Shown here: positions 46,295 to 58,575 of the stretch, in pieces
Layout: every line of letters begins with the position of its first letter
How positions within the stretch are numbered: position 1 is the first letter of the stretch
Assembly: GCF_028476545.1 (NCBI RefSeq)
Contig: NW_026732300.1
Span: 1-64,000 of the forward strand
Length of the DNA stretch: 64,000 nucleotides
Reading direction: 5' to 3'
Source of the DNA: Physella acuta
Taxonomy: Eukaryota > Mollusca > Gastropoda > Physidae
The notes under the pieces: generated by a model
The model's database searches: none
The model's input: only the letters and a program-made list of their open reading frames with translations
What the model was told of the DNA's origin: nothing
Made by a program: the position numbers and the translations under genes

Positions 46295-46912
46295 CTATTC
46301 CAATGCAATAAAATCTATATTCAAATGTAAACCGCAGCTTATGTACACCTTAATCAGCTAAGACAAAACTCACCTAGCCGTTGACCAATTTACAGCTAGG
46401 ATTTCTCTCAGATATTTCTCACTGGGTTGTAAGGCGGGGTGGGGGGTGTCGAAACTTCCTGGAGGGGCACTCTAAATTTTCGGGGAGGGGGGGGGGGTAA
46501 AGTTTATATTTTCTATATATATTTTAATTTTTTTTCTATTGCTTGTGGCTGACGTTGGACGCTCCTGGATAGGGGGGGGGGGTGGGAGAGGTGAAGTCAG
46601 AGCGCCCCCTCCTGCCACCTCAACCCTAAAGATGCCTAAAGCACTGATCGCATCTTATGCACTGTATCTTCTTGGTACAGGCAAGTCACCCTGTAATCCA
46701 TCACTAAAAAAAAAGATATTTTTTCCCCACCGACTGACTCAACTTGGACTACCCACCAAACAATCACCTCACTTCAGCTTAACAAGAAACAGCTCTACAT
46801 TTCAAACCCACGAAAACAAAAATCAATACCACTTCTGCCAGACACGGCCTGTGTTTGCTGGTGTACTGGTGAAGTCGTCTGCTCGATTTCATCAGCTTTA
46901 TTGTAACAAGTA
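46295..46912. other. Spacer with two 11-bp G tracts
   Basis: G tracts at 46487-46497 and 46572-46582. A 124-residue frame across the second shows no domain. Confidence 0.45.
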
Positions 46913-47160
46913 AAAAGTAAAGATTCCTCTTTAGACCTAACGATCCATGGGGCAGATAAAGAAGAGTTCATACGTTTCTTGACCTCGGCATATGAAGTGA
47001 TAATGTGGTCAGCACTTTGGCAAGCCGGCTTTTTTTATCTAACGTGAGTCAGGTACCCATCAGAGCTAGGGGGATGGAGGGACGCTCCACTGATTTGAAC
47101 CCGGATTCGAACTCGAAACTTTCGTGTTAGCAGTCTTGCGCTCTACCGCTAGGCCAAACC
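46913..47160 (-). mobile_element. SINE family A
   Basis: Inverted: TAGACCTAACGATCCATGGG, GCAGATAAAGAAGAGTTCA, CTAACGTGAGTCAGGTACCC, GAACCCGGATTCGAACTCG, CTCTACCGCTAGGCCAAACC. Confidence 0.87.
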
Positions 47161-47394
47161 GTTCAATAGTGCCTTGCCCCCCAAAAATAACTGTACTCAA
47201 ACATCAAAATAGGTCTTTGCGTTAAAACTTCCTTGACCAACTAACTATACCAAAGGTCAGTGTGGGTTAAACGAATACGAAAATTCAAACTGACGGGCTA
47301 ATAGAAATGTACTATAATTTTAAACTCAAGAACCTTCCAGAAAAAAGGCACCGAGACGACTCTAAGATCCGGTTCTTCAAGACATTAAAATGGG
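47161..47394. other. Spacer, nothing recognised
   Basis: No structure seen. Confidence 0.4.
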
Positions 47395-47620
47395 GATGTT
47401 TTATTTAGCATTGATGGGAATAATTGAGTGGGATTCAGGGAGGGTTTAAACATGTGAGTGTTTTAGAATGGAGAACCATAGTGTTAATGTTACGGTAGTT
47501 TTTTTTATAGAAGGTTTACACATAAGGAGTGTTTTAGAATGGAGAACTATAGTGTTAGTAGCGAGGTAGTTTTTTTGGAGAAGCGAAGAAATACAAAACT
47601 GGTTTTATGGTAAGAAACAA
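47395..47620. repeat. Tandem duplication of about 73 bp
   Basis: GAGTGTTTTAGAATGGAGAAC, ATAGTGTTA and GGTAGTTTTTTT occur twice (about 47455 and 47528). Confidence 0.8.
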
Positions 47621-48138
47621 CTGTGCTTGAAAATTAGAATATAAAAAATATAATGTAGAACAGTTTGGTACATTTGTGGATTTGTTTTATTTTAAACTAA
47701 AATTAAACTTAAATAAAACTTCCAAATTGGAAGGAACAGTTCAGTTAATAGCTTGGGTTATTCAAAGGTAAATGTTATCAACTAGAACAGCACAGTGCCT
47801 TGTACTATCGCAAACAAAGATGACAATCATAGTTGTAACGTGTATGTTTGAGTTAAAAACAGAAACACATTTAATTTTTACACCAATGATGCCCTTTATT
47901 CTTAACCAACATCGCCGAATGAACATATGTGAACCATGTTGTCAAGTTTTTCTCTGATGGCCTATGGCTCCGTATGATGTATGGCTAATAAACACATACA
48001 TCCACTCAACTGACGTGATACTCTACTGCAAGGTGACAAAACTATGTGACGTGGTAGACTGACGTCCACGTATGTGACATGATCCATTGTTTTGACGTTA
48101 TCCAATAGTGTGACATGATACAGTGTTGTGATATTGTC
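47621..48138. other. Spacer with repeated ATGTGACGTGATCC-like phrases
   Basis: From 48010 to 48140 phrases such as TGTGACATGAT and TGACGT(G/T)AT recur every 20-40 bp. No gene seen. Confidence 0.5.
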
Positions 48139-48316
48139 CAGTGGCGTAGGCAGGGGGGGTTAGGGGGGTCATAACCCCCCCTATGAGGGGGTGCATATCA
48201 AAAGTTTGAGGGGGGGGGTGCAAATCGAAAGTTTGAGGGGGGGGGGTGCAAATCGAAAGTTTGTCCCCGGGTAAAAATTGGAACCCGCCCTTGAGACAAT
48301 CCTGGCTACGCCACTG
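48139..48316. mobile_element. hAT-like MITE with CAGTGGCGTAG ends
   Basis: A 178-bp element with inverted ends CAGTGGCGTAGGCAGG and CCTGGCTACGCCACTG. The flanks ATATTGTC and ACATTGTC form an 8-bp duplication with one change. Inside are three G-rich units of about 32 bp containing GTGCA(A/T)ATC(G/A)AAAGTTTG. No coding capacity. Confidence 0.88.
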
Positions 48317-48847
48317 ACATTGTCCATTCATGTGACGTGCTCTACTGGTAAGACATGACCTGTACAGCCTGCCTACATCTACCATCACATACGGCCTAAA
48401 ATATCATCTGATCTCTTACGTCATTTGACCCCCAATGTTACGCCGCCCTTTATGTCCTGATGCCCTAAATGTCACCGTGCCTGTTACCTTGACCCACAAC
48501 ACAACTTATATTTTCGTTAAGACGCCCTCGTCATCACCATCCCCCCCCCCCCTGAGTAACGACCCCCCCCCCCCTCTCATTAACCCTCATTCATCAAGAC
48601 ATAATTTTAATATCATTGCCCCGCGCCGTGTCTGGACGTGAGCCATTTACAATTCACGTGCATGTCGTTAGCCCAGCATCACCCCGCGGCCACACACCTT
48701 CTTCCCATCTGTCACCGTAATGGCGGCGTCACGTGATTTGCCATGTGACCAAAAACAAGCCTGTCATGTGCTATGGCCAGCCAGACCAGGGCTGAAACAT
48801 TCACTCCGTGTTGTGCCAATCTGGCAAGCCAAGCATAAGGAAATAAA
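48317..48847. other. GC-richer spacer with C tracts and a CACGTG site
   Basis: C tracts at 48541-48552 and 48563-48574. Around 48716-48740 AATGGCGGCGTCACGTGATT combines a YY1-like and an E-box-like motif upstream of the 69-bp repeat block. No gene is demonstrable. Confidence 0.4.
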
Positions 48848-49102
48848 ATGGCGTCTAATTACGATATATTATGGGCAAGATGTCGCTTAAATCAGCAGTT
48901 CCACAAACAAGACAAAATGTCGTCTAATTACGATATATTATGGGCAAGATGTCGCTTAAATCAGCAGTACCACAAACAAGACAAAATGGCGTCTAATTAC
49001 GATATATTATGGGCAAGATGTCGCTTAATTCAGCCTTACCACAAACAAGACACAATGTCCCCTTGTGATTCATTCAAGAATGAATATCTGTATTTCGTTT
49101 GA
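48848..49102 (+). repeat. Three 69-bp units with an open frame (copy 1)
   Basis: Units at 48848, 48917 and 48986 followed by a 48-bp end. Translated, each unit is 23 residues containing SNYDILWARCRLNQ and ending HKQDK. The frame starts at an ATG in good context (AAAATGG) and closes with CDSFKNEYLYFV. No signal peptide, known domain or dibasic cleavage sites. Unit length is a multiple of 3, so openness alone is weak evidence, and many differences between units change residues. I favour a repeat; a small coding exon is possible. Confidence 0.6.
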
Positions 49103-49580
49103 CTGGTCTAGGGTAAAACCTTGCTTCAATTAACATAAGCCACCTAACATTGAGATTAACATGAGCGCCATTATTTGTTATGGCAAATTTAAGAAACCAA
49201 TAGGCCTACTACTTAAAGAATAGTATTGTTATCGAAACTATATTGAAAGTGTCGTCTAATTACGATATATTATGGGCAAGATGTCGCTTAAATCAGCAGT
49301 ACCACAAACAAGACGAAATGTCGTCTAATTGCGATATATTACTGACAAGATGTCGCTTAAATCAGCCGTACCATAAACAAGACAAAATGTCATCTTGCGA
49401 TTCATTCAAGAACAAATATATGTATTTCGTATGACCGATATAGAGCAAAATCTTGCTTCAATAAACATAAGCCACCTAACATTGAGATTTACATGAGCGC
49501 CATTATTTTATTTTGGCAAATTGAAAAAACCAATACTACTTAAAGAATTGTATAGTTATTGAAACTATATTGAAAATGTA
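49103..49580. repeat. Shared right-hand arms of the tandem segmental duplication
   Basis: 49103-49242 and 49435-49580 are homologous (AAAACCTTGCTTCAATTAAC / AAAATCTTGCTTCAATAAAC and so on), with small indels. They show that the 69-bp units were duplicated with flanking non-coding DNA. Confidence 0.85.
49243..49434 (+). repeat. Two 69-bp units with an open frame (copy 2)
   Basis: A second copy of the block, including the same closing CDSFKNKYMYFV-type end, lies about 330-400 bp downstream. The first unit has GTG where copy 1 has ATG, and the first in-frame ATG is at 49318. The sequence right of both copies (ACATAAGCCACCTAACATTG, ATGAGCGCCATTATTT, AAACTATATTGAAA) is also shared, so a whole segment was duplicated in tandem, then diverged. 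Confidence 0.6.
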
Positions 49581-49596
49581 TTAAATATGTATTATT

Positions 49597-49893
49597 CTTT
49601 CTTCTTCGTTCTTCATTTTAGTGTTGGAGGGGATCCCCTCCAACACAATTAAATATTCGTGTCAGCTGGTTATGCGCCATTTAGGAAATACATCCGATTT
49701 CAGCCTGCTTTTTTTTTTTTTGGATTAACTTCCATTGCCTTTGTCCAACCAAGAACAAACTACAAGGCAGCAGTTGTTTGATTTTGGAGTTGTCTCTCCT
49801 AGAAGGGTGGCTGTCACCAGCTAACAAGCCTCATTTGCGAGGGTTCGAACTCGAGACTTTTCGGTTTAGCAACCATGAGCTTTACCAACTATC
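49597..49893 (-). mobile_element. SINE family B with perfect 3' palindrome
   Basis: Inverted. The tail (TTCTTCTTCGTTCTTC) is followed by a 26-bp perfect palindrome (49622-49647; left half GTGTTGGAGGGGA), then CGTGTCAGCTGGTTATGCGCC, TTTCAGCCTGC, TACAAGGCAGCAGTTGTTTG, GAGGGTTCGAACTCGAGAC and head remnants. A useful reference copy for family B. Confidence 0.88.
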
Positions 49894-50280
49894 CAAATAC
49901 TAAATGCTTCATTCAAAATATAATATTGTCTTTTCTTACTCGATGGATTCGGACAAGCAAGTCATTTGTTCTACCGCTAGACCACGCCTTCCCCACTCAA
50001 ACCCCAGCTAAACCGTTTCATCATGCCTACGTTTGAAACTGACCGTCTCAAATTACACCATACACTATTTCAACTAAGTCACATTGATTGGTTGAGAGTT
50101 GTATCTGACTTCAACATTATAATGACTGGTATAATGTAATGATATCTTTCGTATATAGAAAAACCTGAATATTTTGCTGATCCTTAAATAATCCTGGTCG
50201 AATCCCCCCCCCCCCCCCTACCACCCCGACTAGAGTATCGTATTCTACAAAGCTACGGAACTGCGTGGACGAAATATACA
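49894..50280. other. Spacer with a SINE head remnant and a C tract
   Basis: TTGTTCTACCGCTAGACCACGCC at about 49966-49988 is an inverted tRNA-like head fragment. C tract at 50204-50218. Nothing else seen. Confidence 0.5.
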
Positions 50281-50484
50281 GCATACAACCGCTAACCTAA
50301 AAGACTCGAGTTTGAATCCGGGTTTAAGTCCACCCAGCTTTAATGGGTACCTGACTCACGTTAGGGAAAGCGAAGGCGTCTGGGTAAAGAGCTCACGACG
50401 CTTTCTCATTATATGCTGAGGTCACAGAAACACGTAAACTCTACTTCACTTGCCCCGAGGACCGTCAGCTCGAAAGGAAACCAT
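50281..50484 (+). mobile_element. SINE family A
   Basis: Forward copy: CCTAAAAGACTCGAGTTTGAATCCGGG, TAATGGGTACCTGACTCACG, TTAGGGAAAGCGAAGGCG, ATATGCTGAGGTCACAGAAAC, end CTCGAAAGGAAACC. One of the few plus-strand copies. Confidence 0.86.
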
Positions 50485-52186
50485 TATATACTTAATTTAA
50501 CCATTTAGTTACGCTTGTATTTTTGTAAGAAGGTGAAGTAGAGCGGTTTTCGTTTTTATGATCGTGAAACATTGTATGGTAGTAAAAAAAACTGATGACT
50601 TAATTCAGATACAAATCATCACTGACTTAAGTTTAAAAAATCGACACATAAATTAATTAGATTGTTAGGTTTTACCAAGATACGACCCAACATTTTTAAG
50701 GCTACAGCTTCATCACTCTAGCTATTGACCACTCCTGCACTCAACACAGACATTTGTTTTAGATCTTGGACGACGTTCCACCAGCAACAGAACTATTTAG
50801 TTTTTAGTTTTAGATTTGGCTAAACTCCAAAAAAAAAAAAAAAAAAAAAAAAAACTCACACACTCCAACACGGATGTTACGCTGCCCAACTCATCTAAAA
50901 TTTAAACCAAACAGTTTGTAAGTTATTTTCCTTGAGTCAGTACCGGCAATTTAAAGTGGTCCTTCGCCTCCTCCTTTCCTTACCCCCATCCCCCTTTTCG
51001 CCTGTTACTGATAATTGGATTATAAGGCTATTCGTCGGCACAGCCGTTTCTAGTGTCTTGTGCTGTAAGACTTCTAGAATTCGTGTACTCATTGTTCTAC
51101 AAAAAGCTTCCTTTTTTATGTATAGCTAGTGTCTAGTCATCTAGGTCGGCGAATCCTTTTTATCTTTTTTATATAAATGATGTCAACTTAGTAAATAAAA
51201 AAAAATAACGTTAATAATATTAGCTGTCTTCATATTCTTGTACTTACTGCTCTGGCTTATTTAGTCTGGGTCAGAGTGGCTTTAGTCCCGTTTGGCTAAA
51301 TGACGAAAACTTTGTCAACTCACAAAATAACGTTAATTGCATTAGCAGCCTATTATGGATACTTCGTTGTTTGTGTGTTCTTAACAAACGTAAAAGCTAT
51401 TTTCGTATTTAATACTTTCATGAATTTTATATAAAGTTTTTGTTTTTATTAAATAAAGTGTTTCTTTTATTGATTTAAGGAAAAGTTAATATAAAGTTAT
51501 TAAATGATTTTTAAATATATCTTCATTATCTTTTAGATTTAGTTTTTTTTCATTATTTATTAGAAGATAAATCAATCAATTTACTAATTAAAAACGTTTT
51601 TTTTAAAAGTATCGAACAATGAATCATGTAATAAAATGTTTGACCCATTAGGAAATGAAAATTGATAAAAGATACTAAAGATAATCGATTAAAAAAATTA
51701 ATGTACCATCATCTGAGTCAAAAGATGTAGTCCGACAGTTAACGAGTCATTAGATTTAAGATTAATCAATGACACCAAGGGGAGAGAACCGTCATGACCC
51801 GCTGATCATGTGACATTCAATCCTGCTTCAAGCCACTAAATGAGATTATAATTACGTTCTCTAAATTACAGGACATGGTTTCCAGTTATGGGAAGAGTAC
51901 TTGGTTGATTTTAACTAGTTTAGGATATCCAATGGTGATTCATACAAATCTATTTATTTCTTTTCAAATATAAAATCTAATTAACTGAAATATTGATGTG
52001 GTTTTCACGCAAACAAGAAAAAACTCAATTTTCTTTGTTGAAATAGTGGTTTTGTAGTACTACTCGGTAGTTAATTTCTAACACTATCGGCCTTGTGTTT
52101 AGTATAACCATAAGGGAAGCTACTGTTTTTACTGCCCCTCTTGCACGGCCTATTTCTCTCTTCACACCAACGTAAACACTGTAGAC
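50485..52186. other. AT-rich spacer
   Basis: A 26-bp A tract at 50829-50854. Phrases such as TTTAGTCTGGGTC and GTCAACT(T/C)A(G/C) near 51180-51320 hint at an old duplication. No gene recognised. Confidence 0.5.
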
Positions 52187-52393
52187 CAGTGGTTCTTAAA
52201 CGTTTGGAGGTACCGAACCCCACGAGTTTCATATGACCATGCACCGAATCCTTCTAACTAGTTCTATCGTCAGCACTGACAAAATCCGAACGTTAATCAT
52301 ATGAGTCAGGTGTGTGTCTTGACCTACGCCAAACCCCAGAAACTGACTCGCTGAACCCATGGGGCTCGATCGATCCCAGGTCAAGAACCACTG
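52187..52393. mobile_element. hAT-like MITE (CAGTGGTTCT family), copy 3
   Basis: A 207-bp element with ends CAGTGGTTCTTAAACG and CAGGTCAAGAACCACTG. The flanks CTGTAGAC and CTGTAGCT match at six of eight positions. Body as in copies 1 and 2. Confidence 0.85.
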
Positions 52394-52540
52394 CTGTAGC
52401 TACACCTCATCTTCACCTACCATTGCTATCCAGTAACTAGTGTACCGAGTAAGTCATTTTGGTATAATATTGCGGCTTTAATTCGTTGAAATTTATCGCG
52501 AGGGTAAGTTTGAATTTGATTTAAGGTGGTATGGGACAAC

Positions 52541-52541
<1 letters not shown>

Positions 52542-52629
<88 letters not shown>

Positions 52630-52637
52630 TATATATG
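52542..52637. repeat. (TA)n microsatellite
   Basis: About 95 bp of TA. Source of the Ile/Tyr frames on both strands. Confidence 0.98.
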
Positions 52638-53180
52638 TATGTATTATGTTGGCCCATGCCTCCTTAAATCTCCAGCTCAGTGTTTCGTCCAGTTTTTTTT
52701 TCTCCGGGTGAAGGGGCACTTGAAATTTTGGGGGGAGGAAGAGGCGGACTAAAATTTCCTGGGAGAGGGGAAGACTGGAATCTAAATTCCATTTCGTTCG
52801 AAGAGATGCCTGGAAGAAACTCTGCTCCCGCTTTCGTCACTGGATTCACCCTTTCTAAACCAGCACTCCGCTTTCGTCCTTCGTATTCACTGGCAACAAC
52901 TAAATGTTGCATAATTATCAGTTCAACAACTACGACTACACACAGTGATATATACGTATTCAGCTCCTTACAGAACTATGCTACAGAATACAAGGAGAAT
53001 GCATCAGAAGCGATATAAAAAAACAATCAACAATTTTATGAACAGTTAATCTTAGACATTAAAAAAGATGTCTCACATTAAAAATATCGCATTTTACCAT
53101 AATAGTATGCTGATCATATCTGAAAAGTACATTAAAAAAAACATAAGTCCTTTGAGAATAAATCTATTTCAGTTGTAACA
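52638..53180. other. Spacer with an uninformative frame
   Basis: A 112-residue frame at 52680-53018 is Gly-rich at first and shows no domain. The AGTCCTTTGAGAATAAATCTATTTCAG end could be a splice acceptor for the next feature. Confidence 0.4.
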
Positions 53181-53384
53181 ATGAACTTTGTGCCATCTAT
53201 TTTAGTTGTCATAATGCTCTTTGTACAAGGGTATAAAGATGAAAAGGCATATTCCAGCGATCCTAAAAACTCAGGCATCATGCCATATCACCGGGCCAAG
53301 AATACACGGTGCCCTTTCTTCACAGGAGACGATACAATACGCCCGCACATCCCACGTGACCCGGGGGTAGGGGGACCGCATTAA
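53181..53384 (+). CDS. Weak candidate exon for a small secreted peptide
   Basis: The 67-residue frame starts MNFVPSILVVIMLFVQG, which looks like a short signal peptide (hydrophobic core VPSILVVIMLFV, possible cut after Gly17). A hydrophilic, Lys/Asp-rich part with a single Cys follows, ending HIPRDPGVGGPH. An A at -3 gives a fair start context, and TCTATTTCAG just upstream resembles a splice acceptor, so this could be a first coding exon. No homologue, dibasic site or partner exon is visible. Chance is a real alternative in 64 kb of sequence. Confidence 0.2.
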   Translation: MNFVPSILVVIMLFVQGYKDEKAYSSDPKNSGIMPYHRAKNTRCPFFTGDDTIRPHIPRDPGVGGPH

Positions 53385-53520
53385 AACTTCATCAGCCGCC
53401 CATTGATGTGGACATTGACACTCCCTGGTCGAGTGACTGATCATGTTCAACAGCATTTGTTTTTTTTACCTGTGGTACAAAACATGCATCGCTTCCATGC
53501 GTTCAGTGTCCAGTGTGTGT

Positions 53521-53537
53521 GGGGGGGGGGGGGGGGG
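53521..53537. repeat. Poly(G) tract, 17 bp
   Basis: Follows a GTGTGT stretch. Confidence 0.96.
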
Positions 53538-53639
53538 ACTATCATAGGCGGATCTAGACAGTGTATTTGGTGGGTCAGCCTGGAAATACACTTCTATATT
53601 ATGAGAAGTTGGGGCTCGACCTTAAACTTCTTCATGAAA

Positions 53640-53760
53640 TACGGAACATAATACTGACTAGCAAAATGATCGCTGACATAATACTGACTAGGTAAAGTGA
53701 TCGATGACATAATACTTACTAGCCAAAATGTTAATGTCATTACACTGAATAGGAAAGTGG
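53640..53760. repeat. Tandem repeat of about 37 bp, 3-4 copies
   Basis: ACATAATACTGACTAGC(A/T)AA, then ATGATCG(C/A)TG, diverging to the right. Confidence 0.8.
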
Positions 53761-54479
53761 TGTTGACTTAAAACTGCCCTAAATGTGGCAAACATAACCC
53801 AAACTACCGCGTAATTATTGAACGTGCTTTGAACTATTATTTTCAAACTTTATGTTTTGTGATCATTCTCTACACGTTGTTTCTACTACCGACATTCAAA
53901 CACTTTTAACAAACGCAACAAACACAGGCTTTACTCCAGCCAAACCAGCCTCACAGTAAACAGCGTGCTAATTACTTTTTAAGTGCCATGTTGATATAAC
54001 TAATTGCTCGTGTCCGCGCCGATTTTAACCACCGTTAAAAACGTGAATCAATATTTACATTGCAATATTTCCATCCTAATATATGCATGCAAAAATGCAA
54101 TTATGTATATTCAGTATATGCATCTGTTTATATGCTGCCCCTCCCATATTATTATTCGATGTTAACAGCGATATATATTGTAATTACGCTGTAAAACTGA
54201 GGCGTAGCGAATTGGGGGGGGGGCCTAAACTTAATGTTTATTTCTTGTACACAGATGTATAATTCCCTGCACAAAATGGACAGGAGACAGCCATTCAGAC
54301 ATATACTTCTCAATGAAACAGAAAGAAAAGCTTCATTTTGTAGTAACTTCTATAACTAGTTTTATAGTTTCATACCTAGCCTTGGTTAATAAGATCCCAT
54401 GAGTGAGAAATGTTCACTGTCTGAATACTTATTGAGCATCTATCCCGCCCCCTTTATCTCAAGCAAGATAAAAATAGAA
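53761..54479. other. Spacer, nothing recognised
   Basis: G tract of 10 at 54214-54223, preceded by GAGGCGTAGCGAATT, which resembles one hAT end (CAGTGGCGTAGC) and may be a solo remnant. Confidence 0.4.
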
Positions 54480-54580
54480 CGTAAGCCCTTTACTCCATAT
54501 TTATCACCACCCACTAAGCCTTATACTCCATATATATCACAACTCGCCTCCCCCCTAAACCTTATACTCCACATATAACA
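54480..54580. repeat. Tandem repeat of about 37 bp, 3 copies
   Basis: CTTTACTCCATATTTATCAC, CTTATACTCCATATATATCAC and CTTATACTCCACATATAACAC, each followed by a C-rich stretch. Confidence 0.75.
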
Positions 54581-54894
54581 CCGCCCCTTCTCCGTTTTTC
54601 CAGATCTAATTTCAACTAAAGCCATGCAGCGTTCCAGCCTTCACCGACACTACAAAAACACAAACTCCGATCTCCGTTTTTTTTTTTTTTGAAAATTCAA
54701 TTTCCCCGCGCCTTGTATTCTTTGACAAACTACACATTTGTTGTTGTCGTCAGAAAAAGTTTGAGTGTTGCCGTTGTTTGTACCACAACATGCTTAGTCA
54801 TCTTTTTTTTTGCTTGTTTTATTATATTTGTTTGCAGAAAGCACACTAAAGATGGTATATGTCTTATCTTTATATTAGATAAGTAAAAAAAAAA

Positions 54895-55140
54895 AGTGAA
54901 CAATCCTCATTAGACCTAGCGATCCATTGGGCAGATGAAGTAGATTTCATGTTTCTTGACATCAGCATATGAAAGGGATGTGTGGTCAGCACTTTGCCCG
55001 ACCACCTTTACTTTCACTAACATGAGTTAGGTACCCATCAGAGCTGGGATGGACTCAGCGTTAACGTTCAACTAACTTGGACCCGGATCCGATCTCGAGA
55101 CTTTCGTGTTAGCAGCCTAGCGCTCTACCGCCATACCGTC
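54895..55140 (-). mobile_element. SINE family A
   Basis: Inverted: TTAGACCTAGCGATCCATTGG, GCAGATGAAGTAGATTTCA, CATGAGTTAGGTACCCATC, GACCCGGATCCGATCTCGAG, GCGCTCTACCGCCATACCGTC. Confidence 0.86.
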
Positions 55141-55333
55141 CCATTTTTTATGGGATACTAGCTGAATATACCCGCTGATAGACGAGATTATACTTCTTTA
55201 CACACATTGAAATCAAACTGCACTTGTGAAAACTGACACTTTAGAAACTTTGACAAAGTAATACATAACACATATTAGTAATGAGATTATATAAACCTAT
55301 GGATGTAACTAACTTCATGGTTTCATGTACCAG

Positions 55334-55556
55334 TACCGTCATATTTTCCCGTTCGTGCCCAATATAGTTAAGCCTAATCAAGTAGATCACATTTGTTTCA
55401 ATACACTTAGCATTCCAGGGGGTAGTATGGTCCGATGCCCTTGTTTCCCTAACGTAAGATAGGAACCAGATACAACTGAATGGTCACAGCGACGTCATAC
55501 ATACTCGAACCTAGATAGCCAGGAGTTAGATCTACTGACTGTACTATCTCTCTGTT
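55334..55556 (-). mobile_element. SINE family A, diverged copy with alternative 3' end
   Basis: TTTTCCCGTTCGTGCCCAAT at the left matches the flank of the 42-kb copy. Then AAGTAGATCACATTTGTTTC, CCCTAACGTAAGATAGGAACC and a decayed head. Confidence 0.6.

Positions 55557-57251
<1,695 letters not shown>

Positions 57252-57292
<41 letters not shown>
57252..57292. repeat. Poly(T) tract, 41 bp
   Basis: Could be the A-tail of an insertion on the minus strand, but no element is recognised on its right and no target duplication was found. Confidence 0.9.
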
Positions 57293-57297
<5 letters not shown>

Positions 57298-57614
57298 GAC
57301 CTTAAAATTTCTACAGGGCTGTCATTCGATGTCTTTTACCACACTTGGTCAAGCAAGACAATGTTTTTCCTGGCACAAAAATTAGGTCATATTAAGGCAT
57401 CGTTTTTCTGGTGAAATCTCTCCCCGGCAGTGCTTGTTAAACTATTAGCGGGTTGACAGCTGCAGGAAGGGCTATATTTAACCAGATAAAATAGACTGGA
57501 AGTCACCGACTACTCTAGGAGACACAGATTGGTCACGATGTTACAGTGATGGTGGGATGGTGGGGGATAGAAATGTTTTAATGCTGGCTCAGAAAGGCTA
57601 TCTTCAATAGTAGG

Positions 57615-58107
<493 letters not shown>

Positions 58108-58109
58108 AG

Positions 58110-58210
58110 AGGACGGTGTGGTCGGGCGGTAGAGCGTATGATCATTAGCTCCAGAAGTCCCGAGTTCAGACCCCGGGTAGATGAGGCTTGTTTGTGGACT
58201 TAATTAAGGG
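58110..58210 (+). mobile_element. SINE head with short family-B-like body
   Basis: CGGTGTGGTCGGGCGGTAGAGCG (A box) and AAGTCCCGAGTTCAGACCCCGGG (B box) are followed by TAGATGAGGCTTGTTTGTGG and ACTTAATTAA. The last ~33 bp recur at 60243. Confidence 0.7.
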
Positions 58211-58575
58211 GGCAGTATCACCCAGAAATTTGAAAATTGACGAAAAAATTTGCCAAAAAAAAACTATTATACATACACACATAAATCTTTTACCATAATA
58301 GTAAATAGCAAGGAGCTATAATACAGCACATAAAAGAAAGTTAACGTATGATGCAAAAATTTTTTATAAATAATTTTACCTAAAAATGTTTACTAAGTAA
58401 TTTTTGGCTACGATTTTCCAACATATAGGCCCTTCCTTCCGAAAATACTCTATGAGATGCATAACAGGGTTGCCTATGTCCGGGACTAGGAGATATCCTT
58501 GTGACTGATTTTGAAAATTTTAGAATTTTTCAAAGTCATACCAAAATAATTGAACTTTGAAATTTCCTAAAAAAA
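58211..58575. other. AT-rich segment between SINE and poly(T)
   Basis: No family recognised. It lies between the first copy of the 33-bp repeat and the LINE-like tail. Confidence 0.45.

Noticed and set aside
57252-57292. Poly(A)-tailed processed pseudogene on the minus strand
   Set aside because: No recognisable coding remnant, polyadenylation signal or target duplication accompanies the tract.
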